Shown here: positions 49,850 through 60,247 of the stretch, piece after piece
Layout of the letters: every line of letters starts with the position of its first letter
Position numbering within the stretch: the first letter of the stretch is position 1
Program-made: the position numbers and the translations under genes
The notes under the pieces: generated by a model
What the model was told of the DNA's origin: nothing
The model's database searches: none
The model's input: only the letters and a program-made list of their open reading frames with translations
Assembly (NCBI GenBank): GCA_002395835.1
Contig: DGVD01000015.1
Location: forward strand, 1-64,000
DNA length: 64,000 nucleotides
Reading direction: 5' to 3'
Source: Bacteroidales bacterium UBA4293
Lineage (GTDB): Bacteria; Bacteroidota; Bacteroidia; Bacteroidales; Bacteroidaceae

Positions 49850-51157
49850 CTAGAAAGAGATTGGACCATTATATATATAAGGTACACCTATCACCGTCTC
49901 TATCTTATAATTGTCACCATCCTTAGTTACTACAAAAGTGGCATCACAAGCAGAAGCCGTATCCACATCCTCATTTACTTTATGCAAGACAGAAGCACTC
50001 TGTTTGTAGGTTCCAGCTGCCACTGCATCATCTGCAGCTGCCACATAAGTGCCTTCAGCTAAAGTCCCGTCTGAACTAAAGAACTCGACATTGAATGCTA
50101 CACCTGTTCCGCTGGCAGCCCATGACCAATTCTCATACTTAATGGAAGCACCAGGTCCTGCAAATCCCAAGGCTATAGTATTACCGCCCCAAGCTACCCA
50201 GTTCATACCACCGCCATAAGTCAATTCCTGAGTCTTTGCTGCGCCATCTGGATCTAAGTCGGGAATAGCTCCTTTATACTGAGCATAGATGCCTTCCTTA
50301 CCTTGATCAATAGTAATAGTGTAAACAGAGCCTTCCTTAGTCACTACTACATCTCCATGGTCTACCAAGCTGGTTGTTTGAGCGCCATCTGCATAAGTAT
50401 ACCAAAGAGAACCTGCATAAGCAGTCCATGTCCAATCACCCCATGAAGCCTCATATTCATAGCCAGCAACATAACCTGAACCTGGAGAATAGGTTCCTGG
50501 ATGAAGTTTGCCGTCTTCTGATGCATTGAAAATTAACAAAAGGTCATTTCCTTCTCCAGAATAGGTTGTAGTATAAGTAGCAGGATCGAAGTTTGTAGTA
50601 TAACCACCTGTTGACATTAATACAGACAAGGTACCATCAGCTTGAACGCCAGCACTGAGCAGCTGTGTCAAATAGATTGGGTCATCTGGTTCAAACTCCA
50701 TAATGGCCTCTCCACCATTAATTCTGTAAGCCTTTCCATCTTCTGTAAATAGGGAAGACAAAGCAAAAGTATAAGTATCACCCTCTTTAGCCACATTGAA
50801 TGTACCGCTAGTAACCTGACTACCATTGATTGTACTACCTGCAATGTAATTACCATTCTTAGTTGCAGAAGTTGCATAAGTGTAGCCTGTACCAACCAGG
50901 TAATATTGGTTGCTGACCAGAACCATATTCAATGTAACGCCTTCACTTGTTCCAAACTGGACAGTAAATGTACGAAGATTTCCATCCTTCGTTTTGTCGA
51001 GCACGGAAGCCGAATTTATATTCAACTGGGTTGGGGCTGCATACTCCCCAGTGAGTTCATCGTGTGAATCTGCTGGGTCGCAAGAAGTAAAGCCAGTACC
51101 TATTAAAGTTACTACAGCTGCAGCCATTAGGAAAGATTTGAATGTATATCGTTTCAT
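49850..51157 (-). CDS. Surface lipoprotein, probable glycan-binding protein (PUL2)
   Basis: This 435-aa lipoprotein (FTSC, Cys26) follows susD, the place usually held by surface glycan-binding proteins. It consists of three related beta-rich units (about 45-145, 165-275 and 295-430), each ending in a strand such as AKEGDTYTFALS, TKEGSVYTITIDQ and TKDGDNYKIETVI. Trp/Tyr-rich stretches (WGDWTWTAYAGSLWYTY, YENWSWAASG) are suitable for sugar stacking. I do not recognise a named family, and no enzymatic motif is visible. It starts 41 bp after the susD stop. Confidence 0.8.
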   Translation of the reverse strand: MKRYTFKSFLMAAAVVTLIGTGFTSCDPADSHDELTGEYAAPTQLNINSASVLDKTKDGNLRTFTVQFGTSEGVTLNMVLVSNQYYLVGTGYTYATSATKNGNYIAGSTINGSQVTSGTFNVAKEGDTYTFALSSLFTEDGKAYRINGGEAIMEFEPDDPIYLTQLLSAGVQADGTLSVLMSTGGYTTNFDPATYTTTYSGEGNDLLLIFNASEDGKLHPGTYSPGSGYVAGYEYEASWGDWTWTAYAGSLWYTYADGAQTTSLVDHGDVVVTKEGSVYTITIDQGKEGIYAQYKGAIPDLDPDGAAKTQELTYGGGMNWVAWGGNTIALGFAGPGASIKYENWSWAASGTGVAFNVEFFSSDGTLAEGTYVAAADDAVAAGTYKQSASVLHKVNEDVDTASACDATFVVTKDGDNYKIETVIGVPYIYNGPISF

Positions 51158-51198
51158 GATTTTCGATAATTAATGAATCTTTTTTATAATGTTTGCTA

Positions 51199-52752
51199 TT
51201 ACCAACCTGGATTCTGTACAATCTGATCATTCAGACGAACCTCTGTTCCAGGGAAAGGAAGCAGTTCATGCTTATTCTGCTTGAAACCATAGAGATTTGC
51301 ATTCGTGTTGAAGTTGTAATAAGTCACTTCACCGTTAGAACTAATCATAGGCAATTTCTCACCTTGATTTTTCAACAAATCATATGCAATTCCCCAACGG
51401 ATAATATCCATCCAACGAGTAAACTCACCACAAAGTTCAATACGTTTTTCCCTACGAATTTCATCACGTGTATAGCCACTCTTAGTAGGAGCCTTAGCTC
51501 GAGTACGAATCATGTTCATGCATTCATCTGCCTTTGCCTGATTACCAGACTCAAAATATGCTTCTGCTGCCAGGAGAATAACCTCTGCATAGCGCATCCA
51601 ACGTGTGGAATTACCATTTACAAAACCATAACCTGCAGCCGGCATTTGTTCTGCTACGATACGCCACTTCCACATAAAATAGCCTTCATTAATAATAGCA
51701 GTATTCACCGTACATCCCATTTCCTGAACCTGTTCAAATGTTTTCATGGTAGCATTCAAACGGTATCCGTCCTTTCCTTCCACTGCCACAAAATCCTCAT
51801 ACAAACTCTTTTGAGGACAAAGGAATCCCCAACCAGTAGAATAGAGGCCCACACTTGAAGGGACTGTCATCTTATCTGTACGCCAGTTAATCATTAGAGG
51901 GACGATATCTGTGTTATTAAAAACATTATTAGGGTCAACTACTCTGTTACTCTCAAACATCATCTCGCAGTTCCGCTGATGACCATACTGCAACAAATTC
52001 TCATAGTCATCATATAATGCATATTTTCCACTGGACATGACAGCCTCAAACTGAGTAATAGCTGCACTATAGTTCCCTTGCCACATATAAGCCTTTCCAA
52101 GCATAGCCTGAGCAAACTGCTTGGTAGTACGCCATAAGCTTTTGTCATTCACACTTGACTTTTCAGGAAGTTTACCTGAGTTTATTGCAGCTTCCAAATC
52201 GCTGACAACAAGACCCCATAATTCTTCCTTCGTTCCATTTGGACGACTATACTCACTGGCCTCCAATTCATGATCCACTACAGGAGGCGTACCCCACAAG
52301 TTTATCAGATTAAAATATGCCCATGCGCGTAATACATGTGCCTCTGCAAGACTACGATCTTGTATTTCAGTACCACCTTCTACATGACCTAGGACAACAT
52401 TACATTTATAAATAACAGAATAGAAAGTTTGGAACAAACCCTGAATATAACCAGCCTCTGTTCCATAGGTGAACTCATTGAACTGTTCCAAATCAGCATT
52501 ATCATTACGGGCACCACCTCCACTCCAAAAATCATCTCCAAGAGAATTCAAAATCATGGTGTAATTAAAGACGGCACCACGAAGCTGCTCATAAATGGCA
52601 GTAGCTGCCTGCTCTGCCTCTTCATCGGTCTGATAGAATGTAGAGTAATCCAACACTCCGTGCTGCTCAATATCAAGTTGCTTTTCACAAGATGTGAAAC
52701 CTAATGCCAGCATACAGACACAAGCAAGAATTGATAAATATTTAGTTTTCAT
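51199..52752 (-). CDS. SusD-like surface glycan-binding lipoprotein (PUL2)
   Basis: This 517-aa lipoprotein (FTSC, Cys22) has SusD/RagB features: STFYQTDEEAEQAATAIYEQL near the N-terminus, LAEAHVLRAWAYFNLINLWG in the TPR-like core, and RREKRIELCGEFTRWMDIIRWG plus LLPFPGTEVRLNDQIVQNPGW at the C-terminus. It is paired with SusC at 52792-55902 (39-bp gap) to capture and pass oligosaccharide. The GH53/GH2 pair upstream suggests galacto-oligosaccharides. Confidence 0.96.
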   Translation of the reverse strand: MKTKYLSILACVCMLALGFTSCEKQLDIEQHGVLDYSTFYQTDEEAEQAATAIYEQLRGAVFNYTMILNSLGDDFWSGGGARNDNADLEQFNEFTYGTEAGYIQGLFQTFYSVIYKCNVVLGHVEGGTEIQDRSLAEAHVLRAWAYFNLINLWGTPPVVDHELEASEYSRPNGTKEELWGLVVSDLEAAINSGKLPEKSSVNDKSLWRTTKQFAQAMLGKAYMWQGNYSAAITQFEAVMSSGKYALYDDYENLLQYGHQRNCEMMFESNRVVDPNNVFNNTDIVPLMINWRTDKMTVPSSVGLYSTGWGFLCPQKSLYEDFVAVEGKDGYRLNATMKTFEQVQEMGCTVNTAIINEGYFMWKWRIVAEQMPAAGYGFVNGNSTRWMRYAEVILLAAEAYFESGNQAKADECMNMIRTRAKAPTKSGYTRDEIRREKRIELCGEFTRWMDIIRWGIAYDLLKNQGEKLPMISSNGEVTYYNFNTNANLYGFKQNKHELLPFPGTEVRLNDQIVQNPGW

Positions 52753-52791
52753 TTTCTATACTAAATTTCGTGTTAATTAATAGGTTAAAGT

Positions 52792-55700
52792 TTAGAAGGT
52801 CACACTCAATCCAAATACAATCTTCTTTGCATTTGGATAAGAGCCCTTATCAACACCTAGTGAAGAACCTACACCGGTAACTTCAGGGTCAAAGCCTGGA
52901 TAGTTAGTAAAGGTAAAGAAATCTTCCAATGACCCATATATTCTTAGGTTATCAATCGCTATCCTCTTCAAGATTCCCTTAGGAAGGCTATAACCCAACT
53001 GAATTTGCTTAATCTTAAAATATGAACCATCGAATACCATTGCATCGGAAGTCATATATCTATCCATACTATTTGCACCTGCACGAGGATTAACCGCCTG
53101 TGCATTCTGCTCTGCTGTGTTATACCTGCTCCATCGGTTGTCTGTAAGAGCAGTCAGTTTATTTACAAAGTAATCTGTACGGTTTAAACAACAATAAATA
53201 TCATTACCCTGAGAGCCAGTACCGAAAACTATTAAATCAAGACCTTTCCATGCTGCAGTCAGGGTGAGGCCATAAGTAAAATCTGCCATACCCTTACCTA
53301 TCTGAGTCTTATCATTTGCAACTGGAGAGTCTGTAACATTATTATCTGCATCGTAGAATAAAGGATCACCTGTTTCCTGATCAAGTCCTGCAAAACGATA
53401 GCCGTAGAAATACCATGCTGGCTTTCCAATCTCGAAACGAGTTATAGCACCATAAGTATGGAATCCTGCTCCATCAATAGCATCCAAAGACTCGTGGATA
53501 TAGGTTACTTCATTCTTAAGGGTTGCAATGTTACCACGGATTCCATAACTGAAGTCTCCAATATGGTCTTGCCAACCAAGTTCAAACTCAAATCCCTTGT
53601 TCGTGATATTACCAGCATTAACTGGGGAAGCCGTATTTCCTACTACAGTAGATGGCGTGATACCTGACACAATCAAGTCTTTGGTATCCTTCTTGAAATA
53701 ATCAGCAGTAAAAGTCAAACGGTTTCTAAGGAAACGGAAGTCTACACCAATATTCAACTGCTCAGAGGTTTCCCACTTAAGATTGTTATTGCCTGTTGCA
53801 GATGGTGCATAAGCATTTATGTAACTACCTATATTTTCACCCATACCTGTAGGATAAGAACCACTTTGTGAAATTACAGTAGCATAAGAATATCCTCCCA
53901 AAGAAGCTGTAGAACCATTCTGTCCCCAGCTGACACGAATCTTAAACTGGTCTAACCAATCACGTGTTCTTTCCATGAAATGTTCCTCACTGACAACCCA
54001 TCCAAGAGAAGCTGCTGGGAAATAACCCCAACGCTGATTGGTAGGAAGGACACTCAGGTCTGCAGCATCTGCACGCAGTGAGAACTGGAACATATACTTA
54101 CCTGCATAATCATAGTTCAAACGTCCGAAATAAGCCAGTTTTTTAGTATATGAAGGCTCTGCACCGGAAACACTCTTAGTTGCTGTAGAAGTAGCATATG
54201 CCAAATACCAAAACTTAGGAATATCCTGAGTCACACCTAAGTCACCATCACCACCAGATTTGCTACCACTGAGGCCATATGAGCGGCTTGAGCTAAATGA
54301 AGTACCTAACATAATGGAAGCAGTATGCTTACCAAATGTACGAGAATAGTTCAAGAAGTTTTCCCACTGGTAATAAGTAGGGTGATATGTGCTACCTGAC
54401 AATGAAACGAAATTTTGTTTCATAGAATCGCTGACATAATAATCATGACTTACGCCATAGGACTCTGTCGCTGCCAAACGATAGCCTAAACGAGAAGTAA
54501 ATACGAATCCTTTAAAAGGAGTGAAATTCACATAAGTAGTACCATTGATGTTATGACCACGGTTCTTAGAAAGAGAATTATCACGCATTATTAATGGATT
54601 GGTAGAGTTCGCCAAAATGTAAGGTGAAATACCATAATAGTTACCATTACCATCACTTAGCATTTCACCATGCTCACCAGCCTGCCAACCATCATAAATA
54701 GCACGCATATAAGCTGGCATTTCGTCCAAAGTATAAGTAGGACGAGTCAAAGGATCCAGTTGAATTACAGACAACAATGGAGATCCATACTCTGTTCCTT
54801 CACCTATAGACTGACTCTTGTAGAAAGTTATCTGATTATTTGTTCCAATCTCCAACCAAGGTTTAACTTTCCAACTTGCATTGATCATACCTGTAAGACG
54901 TTCATAGACATCATGGTCACCTGCCACCATACCATTATTATCAAGATAAGACATGGAAAGATAGAGGGACCCCTTGTCAGAACCAGCCTGGAATGTCACA
55001 TTATGACGTTGCATCCATGATGTTTCAAAAGCCACATCTGCCCAGTCTGTATTAGTTTCAAAATCCCAATACTTATAAAATGTCTCCTTTGAAATAGTAC
55101 CAGCCTCCATAAAGTAATCCATATACTGCTCAGAGTTCATGGTTTTTGGAACCTTTGAAAGATTCTGTGCTGTCAACTGAAAATCATAAGTGATTTTACC
55201 ACTACCTTGACCCTTCTTTGTGGTGATGAGAATTACACCATTTCCTGCAGCTGCACCATAAATAGCAGCAGAAGCACCATCTTTCAATACCTCCATAGAT
55301 TCGATATCATTAGGATCAATACCACTGATATCACTGGCAATACGACCATCTACGACATAAAGAGGAGAAGAATCACCATTGGAAGCCACACCACGAATAC
55401 GCACTGATGGAGATGCTCCCGGTCTTGCTGAAGCACTAAGAACTTGAACACCGGCTGTCTTACCTTGAAGTGCCTGCTCTGGACGAGTAATGGTACGAGC
55501 TTCCATATCCTCACTTTTCACCTGAGAAACTGCACCAGTCAAAGAACTCTTCTTTTGAACACCATAACCAACAACAACCAGTTCTTCCAATGCCTGACTG
55601 TCTTCCTTCAGAATAATGTTCATTTTTTTGTCTGTTTGAACTTTTACCTCCTGGGTTACATAACCCACATAAGAGATTACCAAGACAGCACCATTGTTTC

Positions 55701-55902
55701 TCACTGACAATTCGAAATTACCATCTATATCGGTGATAATTCCATTTGCTGTACCTTTCTCCAGAATACTCACAGCCATGAGTGGTTCGCCCTGTTCGTC
55801 CACAATCTGGCCTGAGACTTTAACTTGTGCCATAAGAACTGGCAAGCCAACAAAAAGGAATATAGCTAAAGCCACAACCCTTTTTAGTCTAAAGTGTTTC
55901 AT
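52792..55902 (-). CDS. SusC-like TonB-dependent outer-membrane transporter (PUL2)
   Basis: This 1036-aa protein has a signal peptide ending VLMAQ, a carboxypeptidase-D regulatory-like domain (about 27-105, IVDEQGEPLMAVSILEKG), the SusC plug starting at LEELVVVGYGVQKKSSLTGA with LYVVDGR and GVILITTKKG, and a barrel ending in Phe (FGLSVTF). It is closely similar to the PUL1 SusC, especially in the first 230 residues. It is the first gene of the operon, with a -7 element and a 66-bp leader. It diverges from the HTCS that probably controls it. Confidence 0.97.
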   Translation of the reverse strand: MKHFRLKRVVALAIFLFVGLPVLMAQVKVSGQIVDEQGEPLMAVSILEKGTANGIITDIDGNFELSVRNNGAVLVISYVGYVTQEVKVQTDKKMNIILKEDSQALEELVVVGYGVQKKSSLTGAVSQVKSEDMEARTITRPEQALQGKTAGVQVLSASARPGASPSVRIRGVASNGDSSPLYVVDGRIASDISGIDPNDIESMEVLKDGASAAIYGAAAGNGVILITTKKGQGSGKITYDFQLTAQNLSKVPKTMNSEQYMDYFMEAGTISKETFYKYWDFETNTDWADVAFETSWMQRHNVTFQAGSDKGSLYLSMSYLDNNGMVAGDHDVYERLTGMINASWKVKPWLEIGTNNQITFYKSQSIGEGTEYGSPLLSVIQLDPLTRPTYTLDEMPAYMRAIYDGWQAGEHGEMLSDGNGNYYGISPYILANSTNPLIMRDNSLSKNRGHNINGTTYVNFTPFKGFVFTSRLGYRLAATESYGVSHDYYVSDSMKQNFVSLSGSTYHPTYYQWENFLNYSRTFGKHTASIMLGTSFSSSRSYGLSGSKSGGDGDLGVTQDIPKFWYLAYATSTATKSVSGAEPSYTKKLAYFGRLNYDYAGKYMFQFSLRADAADLSVLPTNQRWGYFPAASLGWVVSEEHFMERTRDWLDQFKIRVSWGQNGSTASLGGYSYATVISQSGSYPTGMGENIGSYINAYAPSATGNNNLKWETSEQLNIGVDFRFLRNRLTFTADYFKKDTKDLIVSGITPSTVVGNTASPVNAGNITNKGFEFELGWQDHIGDFSYGIRGNIATLKNEVTYIHESLDAIDGAGFHTYGAITRFEIGKPAWYFYGYRFAGLDQETGDPLFYDADNNVTDSPVANDKTQIGKGMADFTYGLTLTAAWKGLDLIVFGTGSQGNDIYCCLNRTDYFVNKLTALTDNRWSRYNTAEQNAQAVNPRAGANSMDRYMTSDAMVFDGSYFKIKQIQLGYSLPKGILKRIAIDNLRIYGSLEDFFTFTNYPGFDPEVTGVGSSLGVDKGSYPNAKKIVFGLSVTF

Positions 55903-55967
55903 AGATTTTTTTTTAAAATGTTATATAGATATAGATATTGTGTTTCCGAACTAGTATGACGACGCCG

Positions 55968-55975
55968 CAAAATTA
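55968..55975 (-). promoter_or_regulatory. Candidate -7 element for the PUL2 susC operon
   Basis: TAATTTTG on the minus strand fits TAnnTTTG. No good -33 element is seen, consistent with activation by the HTCS. Confidence 0.65.
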
Positions 55976-56015
55976 CAACTAAATGATGTTCAACAGGTTT
56001 CGAGGGTGTTTATTT

Positions 56016-56078
56016 AATTTTCAATAATGTTCAAAAATTTTCATCTATGTAAAAATTTATTGAAACTATTGAAAAAAT
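56016..56078. promoter_or_regulatory. Candidate HTCS operator region of PUL2
   Basis: On the minus strand TTTTTGAACATTATTGAAAATT (56018-56039) has two TTGAA words 10 bp apart, about 43-57 bp upstream of the susC -7 element. On the plus strand TTGAAACTATTGAAAA at 56060-56075 repeats TTGAA with a 9-bp period near the HTCS promoter. TTGAACATT also occurs in the PUL1 repeat at 5954-5962. Confidence 0.5.
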
Positions 56079-56091
56079 GGATATAATCTAC

Positions 56092-56099
56092 TAACTTTG
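56092..56099 (+). promoter_or_regulatory. Candidate promoter for HTCS2
   Basis: TAACTTTG (-7), with a TTG at 56069-56071 spaced 20 bp upstream as a -33 element. The ATG at 56124 follows 24 bp later. It rules out the in-frame TTG at 56097 as start. Confidence 0.65.
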
Positions 56100-56123
56100 C
56101 CTTACCTAAATATACCCAATAAT

Positions 56124-59100
56124 ATGAAACTAAAGCATCTTGCCTTTATTGTGACTTTGACATTTATATTTGCCTGCGAGAAAAAACCAACACCTCAAGA
56201 GGCAATAGGACTTTCTTTGGAAGATAGTCCTGTCATAACAAACCAACTTTCCAACCAGCGTGTCACCGGCTTTGCAGAAGATGCTGATGGATATATATGG
56301 ATCTCCACCTTCCGTGGTCTAAATCGCTATAATGGTCATGATTTTCATCAATACTATTGCAATGATGATTCAACAAGCTTGCCAGATAACCAACTAAACA
56401 CCGTATTTAAAGACAGCAAAGACAGAATTTGGGTAGCTTCTGTGAATGGGGCTTGCTATTATACCGAGCAGGACAATTTCCACCAAGTTAAAATGATAAA
56501 AGATGCCAGCAGAAATGGAACCCAGTTTGTTGAAAACAGCAAAGGAAAGCTATTCTTAAACTTAGTAAACAGTTTTGTATTATTTGATGAAGAGAAAGAT
56601 GCTTTTTGCCAAGAAGTAAAACGATATGACCCAATGGATTTATACACCATGAGGTTGTATATAGACAAAGAAGACAATCTGTGGTCTGTATGTGGATGGA
56701 CTATTCGTGAATATGATTCAAATACTCTTGAGAAGAAAGATTCTGTAAGGTTAGACCAGTTCATGGCTATTTCCTGCATGCAAGGAAAAGATATTTGGAT
56801 GTACGGAGGAGGAGAATTCAAAATATACGACACAAAAGCAAAAAATTTCAAACCTATTCCTACTTGTATTACAGACAATTCATTACTCCAAAATTCCACA
56901 GTAAACTATTTACACGCTTCTGAGAATTTCATTAATTTTTATACTCCAAACGGGCAATTCTTGTATAATATAGAATATGACACCTTCATTCACCAATCTG
57001 AATTAGGCTTTCCAGTTCAAGAAAGAGAATTTTTTGCTACTACTGCCTTTACTGACTCCAAAGGCAACTTATGGCTTGGATCTCAGAACCAAGGATTTAC
57101 CATAAGGAGTTTACAGAAAAGGACATTTAACTCCAATTCTGGTTTGAGCGCATTACTTGCGAACAAAAGCATACCTTCAGTCATAAATGATGGAAATGAT
57201 AATCTATGGATTGCCACATCTCATGATGGTGTCTACCGGTACAACACTAAGACAAAAGGTGCCCAGCATTTTGATTTAGGAGTATTTTTCCCTAAGCGAA
57301 AAAAAGGTGAAACAGACGCTACCTCCATTTACATTGACAGAGAAGGATATATATGGATGTGTATATCTTCCATGGCTATAGCAAAATTTCAATATAAGGA
57401 CGGGGCTTTGACTCTTATCAAGGAATATGGAGCCTTTATGCCCCTCACAATCTACGAAGATAACAATCGAAATATGTGGGTGGGTACTTATAGTGATTTA
57501 CTCTATTACAAACCGGCAGATGAAGACGAATTCAAAGTACAAAGGGTCATCAACAAACCATTCAGTTACACATCAGTTATTAAAGAACTAAAAGATGGTA
57601 CAAATATAGCATTATCATGGGAAGTTGGCCCCCAGATTCTAAATCCAAATACATTAAATATAAATCAAGCCAAGATTAATACAGAAGATATGCAATTGGC
57701 TATGAAGCGAAGCCTGTTCCTCCCAACAGACCTACTTGAAGACTCAAAGAACCGTATTTGGATAGGGACTGTAGCAAACGGGCTACTTTGCTACCATCCC
57801 GATACTGGACACATAGAATCAATTTTAGGAATTCCGTGTACAGACATATGCAGCATGCAGGAAGATAATGAAGGTAATATTTGGATCAGCACAATGAATG
57901 GCTTATCTAAATATGACACTGAGAACGGATCTTTCAGTACCTTTTATGCAACTGATGGATTAGGTGGTAATCAATTCTTTGACAGAGCTTCATGCAAACT
58001 ATCCGATGGAACGCTTATATTCGGTGGGACTCATGGCCTTACAGTCTTCAATCCTTTAGAAACAGAAAAGCAAGAACCTATACCTCTCCTTTTTGAGGAT
58101 TTAAAGATTCACAATAAACTTATACTGCCGGAAAAAGGCGGAAGTATTGAAAGTCGTCTGACCAAGAAACCCATAATAAACTTGAATCATAATCAAAACG
58201 GATTTACGATTTCATATACAGCGCTAGATTACAGCTCTGATGAGCAGGTAAGCTATCATTATATGCTTGAGGGATTTGACAATTATTGGGTTGATGCAAA
58301 TGAAAGTCGAGAGGCATTCTATGCCAATGTTCCTCCGGGGAAATACACCTTCAAAGTTAAAGCCACTAATCATGGTCAAGACAATGTAGTAGGAGAAAAT
58401 CAAATTCAATTAAGCATTGCTCCAGCCCCATGGATGACATGGTGGGCTAAACTATTTTATTTAGGCCTATTTATTGGCATAGTCTACTCTTTTGTTCGTA
58501 GTTATGTGCGGGTTCAAACTTCCAAGCAAGAAACCTTACAATTGGAAAGAGAGAAAGAACATGAACGACATATTAGTGAAATGAACATGAGCTTCTTTGC
58601 TAATGTTTCCCATGAATTCCGCACACCTCTTACAATTATTTCTGGCCCTATAGAACAATTATGTGGGGACAAAACCATAGATGGTGAGAATAAACACTTG
58701 CTTTATATCGTACAACGAAGTGTCCGCCGTATGCTCCGTCTTGTTAACCAAATGATGGACTTCCATAAGTTGGAGGATGACACTTTGAAATTGAGTGTTA
58801 GACAGCAAGACATCATTGAACTACTACGACAATTTGCTGACATATTCACCATCAATGCCAATGAAAAAAACATAACATTTAATGTATATGGCCTTGAGGA
58901 CAAGTTCATAATGTGGCTAGATGCAGATAAAATTGAAAAAATAACAACTAACCTACTAAGCAATGCTTTTAAGTTCACCCCAGCCAATGGGAAAATAACT
59001 TTTAGTTTTGATGTTATTTCCCGTCAGGAAGCATCCATACAATTTCCTCTAAAAGAAAAAGATAAAGACAGCCAATACATAAAAATAACTGTCAAGGATA

Positions 59101-60170
59101 CGGGGAAAGGACTCCCAGCTGGAGAAGAAGAAAAAGTGTTCGGAAGGTATTATCAACTGGAAAAACAACAAAATGAGAATTTCCAATTTGGAACAGGTAT
59201 TGGATTATACTATGCCAAAAAACTGGTTTCACTCCATCATGGATATATAAAAGCTGAAAACCGAAAAGACCAGCAGATTGGTGCCGTTTTCAGCTATATT
59301 CTTCCTGTGAATGAGAATTCCTATACAGAATCAGAACGTACCTGTGATTCAACATCGCAAACTGTTCTTTTCCCTCTTCACGATCTGGGTATAGGACAAA
59401 TTGCAGATAATGAAAGTGAAAGTAGAAAACATATTCTAGTAGTAGATGACGACTCAGAGGTGGTTCATTACTTGAAAACCATGCTATCTGGCGACTATCA
59501 TGTCACCAGCAGTTTTGACGCAGAATCAGGAATCAAAGCCATGCAAGAAGAGGCACCTGATCTGGTCATCAGCGATGTCCTTATGCCAGGCATTAATGGT
59601 TATGAGTTTTGCAAACAAATAAAAGAAAACATTCAACTATGTCATATCCCAGTCATCCTAGTAACAGCAAAGACTACTACAGAAAATCAAGTAGAAGGTT
59701 TGAATTCTGGTGCTGATGCCTACGTTATCAAACCTTTCAACCCCTCCTATTTAAAAGCGTTAATTCATAGCCTTCTACAAAACCGTGAAAAAGCTCGTCA
59801 TATTTTGGTAAAAAGCACACAAACGGCAGAATTTCCACAAGATGTTCTTTCTCCACAAGATAAGAACTTCATGGATGAACTTTATCATATTATGGAGAAA
59901 GAATTGGGTAACCCAGAATTGGATGTAACACATATTACAGAACTCCTGCACATTTCCAGAACCAAGCTCTATTACAAAATAAAAGGCCTGACTGGTGAGA
60001 ATCCAAGTGTCTTCTTTAGATGCTATAAACTGAACCGAGCAGCAGAACTAATAAAAGAAGGTAAGTACAACCTTTCTGAAATAGCTGACATGACTGGATT
60101 TAACACTCTATCACATTTTTCCACTAGCTTCAAAAAACAATTCGGGGTGTCTCCAAGCGACTTTAAATAA
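56124..60170 (+). CDS. Hybrid two-component system sensor/regulator (HTCS) of PUL2
   Basis: With the ATG at 56124 this is a 1348-aa sensor-regulator. Order: N-terminal hydrophobic segment with a possible lipobox Cys18 (IFAC), Reg_prop propeller repeats (ITNQLSNQRVTGFAEDADGYIWIST is the first), Y_Y_Y domain, membrane helix at about 770-790, HisKA with His830 in NVSHEFRTP, HATPase with TNLLSNAFKFTP (about 942), receiver with Asp1151 in SDVLMPGINGYEF, and an AraC HTH ending GVSPSDFK. It is expected to bind a galactan-derived oligosaccharide and activate susC and the GH53/GH2 unit. It matches HTCS1 domain for domain but its DNA is much more AT-rich. Confidence 0.95.
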   Translation: MKLKHLAFIVTLTFIFACEKKPTPQEAIGLSLEDSPVITNQLSNQRVTGFAEDADGYIWISTFRGLNRYNGHDFHQYYCNDDSTSLPDNQLNTVFKDSKDRIWVASVNGACYYTEQDNFHQVKMIKDASRNGTQFVENSKGKLFLNLVNSFVLFDEEKDAFCQEVKRYDPMDLYTMRLYIDKEDNLWSVCGWTIREYDSNTLEKKDSVRLDQFMAISCMQGKDIWMYGGGEFKIYDTKAKNFKPIPTCITDNSLLQNSTVNYLHASENFINFYTPNGQFLYNIEYDTFIHQSELGFPVQEREFFATTAFTDSKGNLWLGSQNQGFTIRSLQKRTFNSNSGLSALLANKSIPSVINDGNDNLWIATSHDGVYRYNTKTKGAQHFDLGVFFPKRKKGETDATSIYIDREGYIWMCISSMAIAKFQYKDGALTLIKEYGAFMPLTIYEDNNRNMWVGTYSDLLYYKPADEDEFKVQRVINKPFSYTSVIKELKDGTNIALSWEVGPQILNPNTLNINQAKINTEDMQLAMKRSLFLPTDLLEDSKNRIWIGTVANGLLCYHPDTGHIESILGIPCTDICSMQEDNEGNIWISTMNGLSKYDTENGSFSTFYATDGLGGNQFFDRASCKLSDGTLIFGGTHGLTVFNPLETEKQEPIPLLFEDLKIHNKLILPEKGGSIESRLTKKPIINLNHNQNGFTISYTALDYSSDEQVSYHYMLEGFDNYWVDANESREAFYANVPPGKYTFKVKATNHGQDNVVGENQIQLSIAPAPWMTWWAKLFYLGLFIGIVYSFVRSYVRVQTSKQETLQLEREKEHERHISEMNMSFFANVSHEFRTPLTIISGPIEQLCGDKTIDGENKHLLYIVQRSVRRMLRLVNQMMDFHKLEDDTLKLSVRQQDIIELLRQFADIFTINANEKNITFNVYGLEDKFIMWLDADKIEKITTNLLSNAFKFTPANGKITFSFDVISRQEASIQFPLKEKDKDSQYIKITVKDTGKGLPAGEEEKVFGRYYQLEKQQNENFQFGTGIGLYYAKKLVSLHHGYIKAENRKDQQIGAVFSYILPVNENSYTESERTCDSTSQTVLFPLHDLGIGQIADNESESRKHILVVDDDSEVVHYLKTMLSGDYHVTSSFDAESGIKAMQEEAPDLVISDVLMPGINGYEFCKQIKENIQLCHIPVILVTAKTTTENQVEGLNSGADAYVIKPFNPSYLKALIHSLLQNREKARHILVKSTQTAEFPQDVLSPQDKNFMDELYHIMEKELGNPELDVTHITELLHISRTKLYYKIKGLTGENPSVFFRCYKLNRAAELIKEGKYNLSEIADMTGFNTLSHFSTSFKKQFGVSPSDFK

Positions 60171-60173
60171 AAA

Positions 60174-60230
60174 TTCCTCCTTTCTCCTTCCCCTGATTAA
60201 ATAAAACCAAGGGAAAGGAGAAAGGAGGAA
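60174..60230. terminator. Bidirectional terminator between HTCS2 and the GH2 gene
   Basis: TTCCTCCTTTCTCCTT pairs with AAGGAGAAAGGAGGAA over 16 bp, flanked by T/A-rich ends on both sides. It serves the two convergent genes. Confidence 0.88.
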
Positions 60231-60247
60231 CAAAAATTACATCCTAA

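Noticed and set aside
56097..56123. TTG start for HTCS2
   Set aside because: The TTG is part of the TAACTTTG promoter element; the ATG at 56124 gives a normal leader and signal region.
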